NCBI GenBank assembly: GCA_028287745.1
Contig: JAQBPB010000068.1
Span: 62,001 to 126,000 of the forward strand
Length of the DNA: 64,000 bases
From: Chloroflexota bacterium
GTDB taxonomy: Bacteria > Chloroflexota > Chloroflexia > Chloroheliales > Chloroheliaceae
Direction of reading: 5' to 3'
The notes beneath the pieces are model-generated. The model ran no database searches. It was given only the letters and a program-made list of their open reading frames with translations, and was not told the origin of the DNA. Both the position numbers and the translations under genes were made by a program. This document shows positions 16,653-24,432 of this stretch, piece after piece (the first letter of the stretch is position 1; each line of letters opens with the position of its first letter).

Positions 16653-16658
16653 TATAAT
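16653..16658 (+). promoter_or_regulatory. -10 box placing the MFS gene on a leaderless mRNA
   Basis: TATAAT ends 9 nt before the ATG at 16668, so a normal start site falls at or within 3 nt of the initiation codon. No ribosome binding site is present. The -35 position is occupied by the terminator hairpin and shows no consensus. Confidence 0.5.
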
Positions 16659-16667
16659 CTGGGCCTT

Positions 16668-17990
16668 ATGAAAATTGAATTTTCTGGTTCCAATGAAGCC
16701 AGGCACAACGAACCGTCCCTGGCAACCCGGGCTGACTATGATGTACTGGACAGTAACGCCAGTTACCCGGAACTACTCCGGAAAAACCGTAACTTTCGCT
16801 ACTTCTGGGGCGCCCAGCTAGTTTCGGCGGCGGGCGACTGGTTTAACAACGTAGCCTTGCTGGGCATGGTCCTGCAGTTAACCGGCAGCGGCTTTGCCAG
16901 TGGAATGGTCCTCTTGACCACCAGCTTGCCCTATTTCCTGCTCATACCCATTACCGGCCCGATTGTCGACCAGTTCAGCCGCAAAAAGGTGATGATGCTG
17001 GCTAACCTGGTCGGCGCGCTCACCGCCCTATCTTTCCTGCTGGTCCGCGATAGCAATATGCTCTGGCTGCTGTATGCCGGAAATATCTTCCTGGTCAGTG
17101 CGGCCGCGTTTTTCAACCCGGCTTCTTCGGCAATCGTACCGAATATTGTCAGCAAGCGCGAACTCTACCCGGCAAACGCCCTGACCGGCGCGACCTGGGG
17201 AGTGATGGTTATGGTCGGCAGCGGGTTAGGCGGTCTGGTTTCGGTGCTTTTCGGCCGGGACATCGTCTTTATCCTGAACTCGCTAACTTTCCTGCTGGGC
17301 ATATTTTTAATCTGGCGGATAAAGATGCCGGTGCAAACTTTAGCCAAAGCCCCGGCGGCCCAGTATTCCACCTGGAGTACTTTTATAGCCGGTCTGGCTT
17401 ACCTGGGAAAGCACCACCGGGTAATCAGCCTGGTGGCCCTGAAATCCGGTTGGACCACCGCGGGCGGTGTCCTGGTATTGTTGAGCGTTTTTGGGGACCA
17501 GATTTTCAAGGCGGGTGACGCCGGTATTGGGCTGCTATATGCCGGGCGGGGATTGGGTGCCCTGCTGGGCCCATTCCTGATCAAGCCGCTGTCCGGAATA
17601 GATAAGAGCGACTTGCGCGGGGTAATCGTGCTGGGTTTTGTATTCCAGGCGGGCGGTTATATTATTTTCGCGGTGTCGGCCGGTATCGGGCTGTGGCTGG
17701 CGTTCCTCGCGCTTATAGTGGCTCACCTGGGCGGCGGAATTAACTGGACCGCTTCGGCTATTTTGCTACAGGAAGTGGTGCCGGACCAGTACCGGGGCCG
17801 GGTTTTCGCGATTGACCTGGGCTTTTCTTCGCTGATGCTGGCTTTATCGACCCTGGCCTGGAGTGTCGCTTTGGAAGCCGGGGTTTCGCCGGTCTGGTTG
17901 GCGCTGGCAGGCGCCTTTGTCTGGTTGGCCTTCGGGTTATCCTGGAAATTCTGGACGCGCAACCTTTCCCTGAAACCGGAAGAAGAATGA
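16668..17990 (+). CDS. major facilitator superfamily permease
   Basis: A 440-residue inner-membrane transporter with 12 predicted membrane segments. Its N-terminal region NFRYFWGAQLVSAAGDWFNNVAL, quoted here only by its ends NFRYFW and DWFNNVAL, and the loop motif DQFSRKKVMM are typical of the MFS_3/enterobactin-exporter-like (MdfA/EntS) branch that exports drugs or siderophores. A frame open to 16440 overlaps the SPFH gene; the ATG at 16668 fits a TATAAT box 9 nt upstream. The soluble 50-residue N-terminal extension is polar. Substrate unknown. A hairpin without a U-run follows at 18039. Confidence 0.85.
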   Translation: MKIEFSGSNEARHNEPSLATRADYDVLDSNASYPELLRKNRNFRYFWGAQLVSAAGDWFNNVALLGMVLQLTGSGFASGMVLLTTSLPYFLLIPITGPIVDQFSRKKVMMLANLVGALTALSFLLVRDSNMLWLLYAGNIFLVSAAAFFNPASSAIVPNIVSKRELYPANALTGATWGVMVMVGSGLGGLVSVLFGRDIVFILNSLTFLLGIFLIWRIKMPVQTLAKAPAAQYSTWSTFIAGLAYLGKHHRVISLVALKSGWTTAGGVLVLLSVFGDQIFKAGDAGIGLLYAGRGLGALLGPFLIKPLSGIDKSDLRGVIVLGFVFQAGGYIIFAVSAGIGLWLAFLALIVAHLGGGINWTASAILLQEVVPDQYRGRVFAIDLGFSSLMLALSTLAWSVALEAGVSPVWLALAGAFVWLAFGLSWKFWTRNLSLKPEEE

Positions 17991-18038
17991 GCAAAGGCGG
18001 TTAATTTCACAAATTCAGGCGGTTTCTAAGGCAAAAAC

Positions 18039-18061
18039 GGCCCAAATTTAAATATTGGGCC
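18039..18061 (+). terminator. hairpin after the MFS gene
   Basis: GGCCCAA and TTGGGCC form a perfect 7-bp stem with an AT loop. There is no clear U-run, so it is a weak terminator candidate. Confidence 0.45.
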
Positions 18062-18101
18062 TGAAAAGACTTTACAATCGCCCGCCTGATCGTTCTGCCC
18101 C

Positions 18102-18130
18102 TTGTTGACATATTTAATTTCCTGTATAAT
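18102..18130 (+). promoter_or_regulatory. promoter of the HisC-like gene and its leader
   Basis: TATAAT at 18125-18130 lies 17 nt after TTGTTG (18102-18107) and 14 nt after a perfect TTGACA (18105-18110). The overlap leaves the exact -35 ambiguous; TTGACA with TAATAA (18127-18132) is the 16-nt alternative. It would start a leader of about 260 nt. Confidence 0.6.
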
Positions 18131-18133
18131 AAA

Positions 18134-18258
18134 GTTGTGAAGGCTTGGTAAAGCAAACTAAGCCTTCTTTTAAAATACAACAGGCCGGAACAGAGGTAGG
18201 CATGCCCTCCTGGGAAACGGTAAGGGTTACTGACGAAACAAATTCCCGGTACGGCCTG
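18134..18258 (+). promoter_or_regulatory. structured 5' leader, riboswitch-like, class unknown
   Basis: Two domains are visible. The first closes with GTTGT/ACAAC (18134-18138, 18177-18181) around an 8-bp GAAGGCTT/AAGCCTTC hairpin (18139-18146, 18160-18167). The second closes with CAGGCCG/CGGCCTG (18181-18187, 18252-18258) around GAGG/CCTC (18193-18196, 18206-18209) and GGGAA/TTCCC (18212-18216, 18243-18247), the shape of a three-way junction. I compared it by eye with the T-box, SAM, TPP, cobalamin, lysine and c-di-GMP signatures and found no match. Confidence 0.45.
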
Positions 18259-18396
18259 GTAACTGAAAATTGTTCTAAGTAGCAGATGGATGCATGGCCG
18301 GGTAGGCGCTTTCTTTAACGGAGAGTAAAAGTTGCCTGATTTCCCGGTTTAATCTTTGCAAGGTATCACGAGTAAGCAGAGGAGTTAGTCGAAACA

Positions 18397-19503
18397 TTGG
18401 CTTTCGACACGGACATAGAAGCACTGGTAAGGCCCGAAGTACTGGGATTAGAAAACCATCTACCAGGAGACCCGTTAAATGTATTCAGCCGAAGACTGGG
18501 TTTAGAGCCCGATGAAATTAGCAAGCTGGATGCTAACGAGAATCCTTATGGTTGTTCGGTGCGGGTGCAAGAATTATTAGCGAGCTTTGACCAATATCAC
18601 CTATATCCCGATTCGTTTCAAACTGGCTTACGCATGCGGTTGGAAAATTATACCGGCGTCAAGTTCGAGCGAATCTTACTAGCAAATGGTGTAGGCGAGC
18701 TAATTGACCTGATGATGCGGGTTTTTGTCAGGCCGGGCGATGAAGTTATTATTTGCCCGCCGACCGTACACTTTTACCGTTTGTTCGCCGGACTGGCCGG
18801 GGCAAATGTGGTCGAAGTTCCCCGCCACCCTGAATCGTTCCAATTGCAGCCTGATGCAGTATTACAGGCTGTCAATGAGCGCACTAAACTAATCCTGATC
18901 GGTTCCCCCAACAATCCTACTGGGAACACCACGTCGCTGACTGATCTGGTTAAACTCCTGAAAAGTCGCGCCATTGTAGTCGTAGATGAAAGTTTCTACG
19001 AATTTGCAGGAAGTACCGCTGCCGGGTTGGTAGCGGAGTTTGATAATTTAGTTGTGTTGCGTAGTTTCAGCCATTGGGCCGGTCTGGCAGGTTTGCGGAT
19101 CGGCTACGGCCTTTTTTCACAGGAGGTACTAAAACAACTGTGGAAGATTCGGTCAATCTTTAATCTGAATACCGCTCAAATCCTGGCGGCCGAAGCGGCC
19201 CTGGATGACCAGCGACACTATGCTTCCGCCTTGAGTTGGCTCAAAAGTGAGCGCGGGCGACTCTTCCGGCAACTAAGAAAACTTAATTTCTTGCAGCCCT
19301 ACCCTTCCCAGGCCAGCTTTCTCCTCTGTCACGTCGTGCGGGGCAACGCTTTTACCGTGAAAAAACGGTTGGAGCGTTCGGGTATTTTAGTAAAATATCT
19401 GAACAGTACCGAGTTGCCCAATCACCTGCGAATTTCGGTCGGTCGTCCCGAAGACACTGACCGGTTAATGCAGAGTCTGCTCGCAATGGCGGAGGATGTT
19501 TAA
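18397..19503 (+). CDS. HisC-like class I/II aminotransferase homologue lacking the PLP lysine
   Basis: Fold type I PLP-dependent family protein closest to histidinol-phosphate aminotransferase: LDANENPYG near the N-terminus, GVGELIDLMMR, IGSPNNPTGN, VVDESFYEF and LAGLRIGYG. The segment that should read S-F-S-K carries His instead: RSFSHWAGLAGLRIG. The Schiff-base lysine therefore appears to be absent, while the surrounding sequence is well kept. It starts with TTG at 18397, with GAGGAG 12 nt upstream. A long structured leader precedes it and no other his genes are nearby. It may be a non-catalytic relative, or the base calls at 19069-19074 may be wrong. Confidence 0.8.
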   Translation: MAFDTDIEALVRPEVLGLENHLPGDPLNVFSRRLGLEPDEISKLDANENPYGCSVRVQELLASFDQYHLYPDSFQTGLRMRLENYTGVKFERILLANGVGELIDLMMRVFVRPGDEVIICPPTVHFYRLFAGLAGANVVEVPRHPESFQLQPDAVLQAVNERTKLILIGSPNNPTGNTTSLTDLVKLLKSRAIVVVDESFYEFAGSTAAGLVAEFDNLVVLRSFSHWAGLAGLRIGYGLFSQEVLKQLWKIRSIFNLNTAQILAAEAALDDQRHYASALSWLKSERGRLFRQLRKLNFLQPYPSQASFLLCHVVRGNAFTVKKRLERSGILVKYLNSTELPNHLRISVGRPEDTDRLMQSLLAMAEDV

Positions 19504-19620
19504 TTTTTGTCCCTGTCTTATCGAAAAATAAATAGCTGTTCAGGAGTAGGCCCGCAAAGTTGCGGGCGCACTACACCCGGTCACGGGCGCCCTGAAAACG
19601 TCTCGAACAGCCTGGCAGTA

Positions 19621-20394
19621 TTAGCCGGTCGCAACCTTAGCGGTTTCGATGGCGGCTTTTTGCAGCCTGAAAAGTTCCTCCAGGCCTTTACCGGCCAGAT
19701 CCAACAATTGATTCATTTGTTCCCGCGAAAAGGGCGCACCCTCCGCCGTGCCCTGGACCTCAATCAATTGCCCGTTATCCAGCGAAACCACGTTAAAGTC
19801 AACGTCCGCCCGGCTGTCCTCGCTATAGTCGAGGTCAAGCAGGGCCTGTTCCCCCATCAGTCCGATACTGATGGCGGCCACCTGCGCCCGCAAGGGCGAC
19901 CGCAAGACCAGCTTTTTGGTCTGCAACTTGTGGCAGGCCAGCGCCAGGGCCACGTAACCGCCGGTAATCGCGGCGGTGCGCGTCCCGCCATCGGCCTGGA
20001 TAACATCACAATCGACAACAATTTGGCGCTCGCCCAGGCGGGTGAAATCCATCACACCCCGCAAACTCCGGCCAATCAAACGCTGGATTTCGTGAGTTCG
20101 CCCGCCAATTTTGCCCGCCGTCGCTTCGCGGGCCGAGCGAGTATGGGTCGCACGGGGCAACATGCCGTACTCCGCCGTTACCCAACCCAGACCTTTGCCA
20201 GCGCGAAAAGGGGGAACCTTTTCATCCACGCTGGCGGTACAAAGGACGCGGGTTTTGCCAAATTCTACCAGCACCGACCCTTCCGCCCATTCAGTATAGT
20301 TGGGCGTAAGGCGAACTTCGCGCAACTGGTCGGGCAACCGTCCACCAGCGCGGCCGCCTTTATTCTTTGGAACTCCATAACTTGTGTTAGCCAC
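19621..20394 (-). CDS. rph: ribonuclease PH
   Basis: Phosphorolytic 3'-5' exoribonuclease that trims tRNA 3' ends; works as a hexamer. The 257-residue product carries [15 protein letters not shown] near the N-terminus, [31 protein letters not shown] (phosphate site) and [11 protein letters not shown]. It starts with GTG at 20394 after GAAGAGG. A hairpin with CCCGCAA/TTGCGGG arms at about 19548-19565 lies downstream. It is divergent from the NYN-domain gene, with 259 nt between them. Confidence 0.95.
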   Translation of the reverse strand: MANTSYGVPKNKGGRAGGRLPDQLREVRLTPNYTEWAEGSVLVEFGKTRVLCTASVDEKVPPFRAGKGLGWVTAEYGMLPRATHTRSAREATAGKIGGRTHEIQRLIGRSLRGVMDFTRLGERQIVVDCDVIQADGGTRTAAITGGYVALALACHKLQTKKLVLRSPLRAQVAAISIGLMGEQALLDLDYSEDSRADVDFNVVSLDNGQLIEVQGTAEGAPFSREQMNQLLDLAGKGLEELFRLQKAAIETAKVATG

Positions 20395-20653
20395 TTATTT
20401 GACCTCTTCCTCCCTTTTAGCCGGGCAATTGGCAACCAATCCCGGCTCCAATTTTCTGACCATTTACCTGGCTTAAAGAACAAACCCGTAGAATTGTTAA
20501 GCCAGGGCAGTATAGGCCAGTTTAAGGGAGTGGGTCAACCGATTGGCTATCGGACAGCCGTTACCAACCACCACCAGAAGCCGGACCATTTAGCGGATTC
20601 CGGCCGACCCTGCTTGCGCGGTTCATGGCGACTTTTGAAAGGATTTTATAAAA

Positions 20654-23600
20654 ATGGCTTATCAATATAACCCGTATCCCTATAACAATCGTAACTCCAA
20701 CAACGACCAGGATCAGGTAGCAATCTTTATTGACTGGGATAACCTGGTCATCAGTAACTATGCCGACCGGGGCAGTAACCGGCCAGACCTGGAAGTACTT
20801 ATTCGCCGCGCCCAACAGTACGGCACGGTGGTCATCGCCCGCGCTTATGCCGAATGGAACGTTACCGCCGACCGCCTGGAAGTTTACAAGGCCGGTATTG
20901 AGCCGATCTACGCGCCGGTCTTTCACGCTGACCGCGACCTGTCCGGGCAGACCACCCGCGGTAAGTCCCTGGCCGACCCGGTTATGGTCACCGACTGCAT
21001 TGACTTTTTGCATCTCTTACCCCAAATCGGTACTTACGTACTGGTAACCGGTGATAAAGATATGGTCCCGGTGGTCCGGTTGGCCCGCTTGCGCGGCCGC
21101 CGGGTAGTTATTATCGGACCTGACTACGTGGCGAACGTATTGCAGCAGGTTTCGGACGAATTTATTCCTTACCGCTTCCTGTTAGCCCAGGTGGTCACCG
21201 ACCCCTACGCCGCTTATTACCAGCAGCAGGCCCAGGCCCAGGGCCAGCCCTACTTCCCCGGCCAGATTCCGCCGGGCTTTCAACCGCAACCCGGCTTTCC
21301 GCCCCAGGTAGGCCAGCCTTCCCCGGCTCAACCGCAGCAGACCGGCACAGACCGGCGCGGCCGCCGTTTGACCGGCAACCGGCGCGGCCAGACCGGCTAT
21401 GTCCAACCAGCTCCGCAGCCCTACGCCCGGATAACACCGCCCCCGGCAGGTACTCAACCGGTGCCGCCGCAAGTGCCGCCCTACGGTTATTATGGACAAC
21501 CGGCCGCCCCGGTGCCGCCGGTCTATCCCCAACCTGAACAGTTTCAGCCGCCGGTGGCCGCACCCTACGGGTACCAGGCGCAGCCGAGCTACCAACCGGC
21601 CCCGGTCCAGAGCCAGCCGGTAGTACCGGCGGTCCAGCCCCAGCCCGTTCCGGTCCAACCGACCTACCAGCAGCCTGTCCAACCGATCTACCAGCAGCCC
21701 GTCCAACCGACCTATCAGCCGCCGGTCCCGGTCGTCAGCCCGGTCCAGCCGGTAGCCGTTGCGCCGGTCACGACTGCCCCGGTGGCCCCGCCCGAACTGG
21801 TCAGTGCTGAAGCTGTCATCCCGGCACCTTCTTCCGGTGGAGGCAAGACCGGCACCAGCGACTTTAGCGAGGTAAAAGATGCTATCCAGGCCATCCTGGC
21901 CCATCGGACTTCCAGCGGCCGCAGCCAGATGCGGGCGCGTGACTTAAAAGAAGAACTGCTTCGCCGGATTCCTAACTTCAGCGAGCGGCGCTATGGGTTC
22001 TCCAAATTCAAAGCGCTGTTGAACGCTGCTGAAACCGCCGGAGTCCTTCAGATTGACCAGTCCGGTCATATCCTGTGGGTGTCGGCCCCCGGTACGCCCA
22101 AGATGCAATTTGGTACTGCCGGTTCCGAAGATACCGCCCAGACGACCGATAACGATTTCGAAGAAGATGGCGAGGAGGAAGCGACCAGCCCGGCCGCTGA
22201 AGCCGAGTTAGCCGGACAGGACGATGCAGGGGCGGTAGCCGCTCCCGGCGCGTTAGCTGCCGGTCAGACGAGCTTGACAGTCGAACCGAAAGAGGCTGCT
22301 ACCTATGCCATTCCTGCCGGGGACGAAGAAATCCAGATCAAGCTGGACGAACCCCAGGTAGAGGTGCTCATTCCCGAAGAGCGGACTACCAGCCTGGTGC
22401 CGAGCGCGGCGACCGAAGCCCGGCTGGAAACCCCGCTCAGGACTGAAGTCAACCGGACTGAGAATGTCCTGGGCCCTCGCCCGTCTCAGTTGACCCAGCC
22501 CTTCTATGAGAATGTTATCGTCCTGATTGACCATCTGCGTACCCGCAACCGCTGGCTCGGTTACGAGTTGCTGCTTTCCAACGTTCGCGACCTGTTGAGC
22601 CGCGAAATGCCGGAGAGCGAAGCCAAAATCAAGGCCGGTAATATTCTCAGCGGGCTTCTCAGCGACAGTATCATCAAGATGGCAATCGAGGTTCACTCCC
22701 GGGGCGCCCGCAAGATGACTGTTAAAGTCGCTCACTTGCAGGAGGAACATCCTGCGGTACGCTATGCTCTCGAGAACCAAAAGCTCCAGGCAGCAGCGCA
22801 GGCCACCGCCGAGCAAGAGGCGGCCGAGCAGGTTGAACCTCAGCAGTCGGTCAGTGTCGAGACTCAGACAAACCTGCAGGAGGTCGAGATGGAGGCTGCG
22901 GAAGCCGTCCAGGCCGAAACTCCTTCCGGTGAGGGAGAAGCCCCTCAGTGGGGCAGCCACTTCACCCAGCAGGCTCGTCCCGCCTGGGACAACTCTCCTG
23001 CCGGAGACGAGCAGGAGGGCGCTACCGAGGCCCAACCGCAGACCGAAGCCCCGGTTATTGAAGGCGGCGGCGAAGCGGGTGAACTGGGAACGGAAGCTGC
23101 CCAGGTAACGCCGGAGGAAATGCCGGAACCGGCTATCGAAGCTCAACCGCCGGTTGAGTCCGAAGGCCAGTACGAGGCTCAAAGCTACACTGAGGGCGAA
23201 ACCCACGGTGAAGTAACCGGCCAGGCTGTCGAAGCCCCGGTTGTGGAGGCACCTGGTATCTCACCGGATGCCGGTGAAAACGTCCAGGGCGAGCCGGACC
23301 AGGCTCCGCAGGGCGAAGAACCTGCCCCGGCGGGCGGTTACATCAACACTTTCGAGCTGGAAGGTGAAGCCTCATCGAACCAGGCGGAAACTCCCCAGGA
23401 GTTTGTTGCCGGTCAGGTCTTTGAGGAACAAACCCAGGGGGATACTCTGCATTACGAAGGTCAACCGGAAGCGGGCGACTATTCACAGCCGGAAGGTCAG
23501 GCCCAGTTTGAAGGTGACAACCAACCGTCACAGGAGGAAGGCCAGCCGCAGTATGACGGCCAGCCTGTTCAAATAGAGGACGGTTATCAGTCCCAGGACG

Positions 23601-24019
23601 AAGGCCAGCAGCCTCAGGCCGAAAACGGCGGCCAGCCGGAAGGCCAGCAGTCTTTTGAAGCCAACCAGCCGGAAAGCTACCAGCCGGAAAGCTACCAGCC
23701 AAATGACAATGGCCGGGAAGACCACCAGGACCAGCCGGATGACGAAGGGAAACAGGCCGCCGCCGAAACCCTCCAACCGGTCCTTGAACTGGATAGTGAC
23801 GAGGTAGAAGAGGGTGATGAAGTGGAAATCCACGATGGTGAAGAGGAAGTGGAGGCTGATAACCTGGCTCCTAAACCGGTTCGCCGCCCCCGCCGCCGCC
23901 GTGCCCCGCGCGCTGTTGCTCCCTCGGAAGGGCCGGGCGAAAGCCTGGGCCAGCCTGCCGAACGGCGTGTCCGCCTGAACCACCACCAGCGCCCGCACCG
24001 GAGGCCGTTTTCCCACTAG
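20654..24019 (+). CDS. large NYN-domain (PIN-like) protein with LOTUS-like and second winged-helix-like regions
   Basis: An 1121-residue protein. Residues 20-175 form an NYN/PIN-like nuclease domain: FIDWDN (Asp27, Asp29, Asn30), DADR-like and VTDCIDF (Asp114, Asp117), and TGDKDMVP (Asp134, Asp136), a plausible acidic metal site. Residues about 190-395 are Pro/Gln/Tyr-rich with PVQPTYQQ-type repeats. Residues about 400-480 look like a LOTUS/OST-HTH winged helix (MRARDLKEELLRRIPNFSER). Residues about 610-710 form a second helical module. The rest is acidic, Gln/Glu-rich, ending in a basic tail with RRPRRRRAPR. GAAAGGA precedes the ATG. Likely an RNA-processing or RNA-binding protein; inference only. 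Confidence 0.85.
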   Translation: MAYQYNPYPYNNRNSNNDQDQVAIFIDWDNLVISNYADRGSNRPDLEVLIRRAQQYGTVVIARAYAEWNVTADRLEVYKAGIEPIYAPVFHADRDLSGQTTRGKSLADPVMVTDCIDFLHLLPQIGTYVLVTGDKDMVPVVRLARLRGRRVVIIGPDYVANVLQQVSDEFIPYRFLLAQVVTDPYAAYYQQQAQAQGQPYFPGQIPPGFQPQPGFPPQVGQPSPAQPQQTGTDRRGRRLTGNRRGQTGYVQPAPQPYARITPPPAGTQPVPPQVPPYGYYGQPAAPVPPVYPQPEQFQPPVAAPYGYQAQPSYQPAPVQSQPVVPAVQPQPVPVQPTYQQPVQPIYQQPVQPTYQPPVPVVSPVQPVAVAPVTTAPVAPPELVSAEAVIPAPSSGGGKTGTSDFSEVKDAIQAILAHRTSSGRSQMRARDLKEELLRRIPNFSERRYGFSKFKALLNAAETAGVLQIDQSGHILWVSAPGTPKMQFGTAGSEDTAQTTDNDFEEDGEEEATSPAAEAELAGQDDAGAVAAPGALAAGQTSLTVEPKEAATYAIPAGDEEIQIKLDEPQVEVLIPEERTTSLVPSAATEARLETPLRTEVNRTENVLGPRPSQLTQPFYENVIVLIDHLRTRNRWLGYELLLSNVRDLLSREMPESEAKIKAGNILSGLLSDSIIKMAIEVHSRGARKMTVKVAHLQEEHPAVRYALENQKLQAAAQATAEQEAAEQVEPQQSVSVETQTNLQEVEMEAAEAVQAETPSGEGEAPQWGSHFTQQARPAWDNSPAGDEQEGATEAQPQTEAPVIEGGGEAGELGTEAAQVTPEEMPEPAIEAQPPVESEGQYEAQSYTEGETHGEVTGQAVEAPVVEAPGISPDAGENVQGEPDQAPQGEEPAPAGGYINTFELEGEASSNQAETPQEFVAGQVFEEQTQGDTLHYEGQPEAGDYSQPEGQAQFEGDNQPSQEEGQPQYDGQPVQIEDGYQSQDEGQQPQAENGGQPEGQQSFEANQPESYQPESYQPNDNGREDHQDQPDDEGKQAAAETLQPVLELDSDEVEEGDEVEIHDGEEEVEADNLAPKPVRRPRRRRAPRAVAPSEGPGESLGQPAERRVRLNHHQRPHRRPFSH

Positions 24020-24045
24020 GCCCCTGGTTAACTAGCTGAAATAAG

Positions 24046-24077
24046 AAGCACCTGTCGAAACCGCCAGGTGCTTTTTT
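24046..24077 (+). terminator. terminator of the NYN-domain gene
   Basis: AAGCACCTG pairs with CAGGTGCTT around a 10-nt loop and is followed by TTTTT. Confidence 0.9.
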
Positions 24078-24432
24078 AATTCTTGCCCGGTTAAAGAAGA
24101 AAATTATTGCCTGTATGCCGGACAATGCTAATTTCGTTTCCGGCCCCGTTTAAAACAGCCCTTTTAGGTTTAATAGATAATACCTTAATAAATAAGTTAA
24201 AAAATAACCATTATATGTGATATACCTAACAATAGTTGACCATAAATAAAATATGGCTTATAATAATAGCCAGGAAACTTACGTATAAAACTCATATCGT
24301 GGTAAAATAAATTACCTGGCCTTTACCGGCCGCAAATTTTAGTTATTTTCCAAACTAACACTTCTTTATCAGAATTTTAAAAGAGTAATCTCGCTGGCCG
24401 GTTGGTGGTTTGAAAGGAAAGGAGCGCATAAT
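24078..24432. other. AT-rich intergenic region with the lysine transaminase promoter and leader
   Basis: No ORF. It carries the promoter at 24236-24264 and about 160 nt of untranslated leader. In the leader, AGCCAGGAAA (about 24268) can pair with the TTACCTGGC region (about 24312), and ACCGGCC (about 24326) with GGCCGGT (about 24396), so the leader may fold. No lysine-riboswitch signature recognised. Confidence 0.4.
24236..24264 (+). promoter_or_regulatory. sigma70-type promoter of the lat-arginase operon
   Basis: TTGACC, a 17-nt spacer and TATAAT. Five of six and six of six consensus matches. Confidence 0.75.

Noticed and set aside
18134-18260. T-box or other known riboswitch before the HisC-like gene
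   Set aside because: The conserved T-box GGGTGG-type element and the SAM, TPP, cobalamin, lysine and c-di-GMP cores were not found; only the generic structured-leader call is kept.
19507-20670. 387-codon plus-strand frame opposite RNase PH
   Set aside because: It is antisense to a clearly conserved rph gene, has no ribosome binding site and encodes low-quality basic sequence.
22253-23206. 317-codon minus-strand frame
   Set aside because: It lies wholly opposite the NYN-domain gene's repetitive acidic part; Leu/Arg/Gly-rich translation reflects the GC-rich sense repeats.
24265-24432. Lysine riboswitch upstream of lat
   Set aside because: The leader has some pairing but no AGAGGUGC-like core, and the gene is for lysine breakdown.
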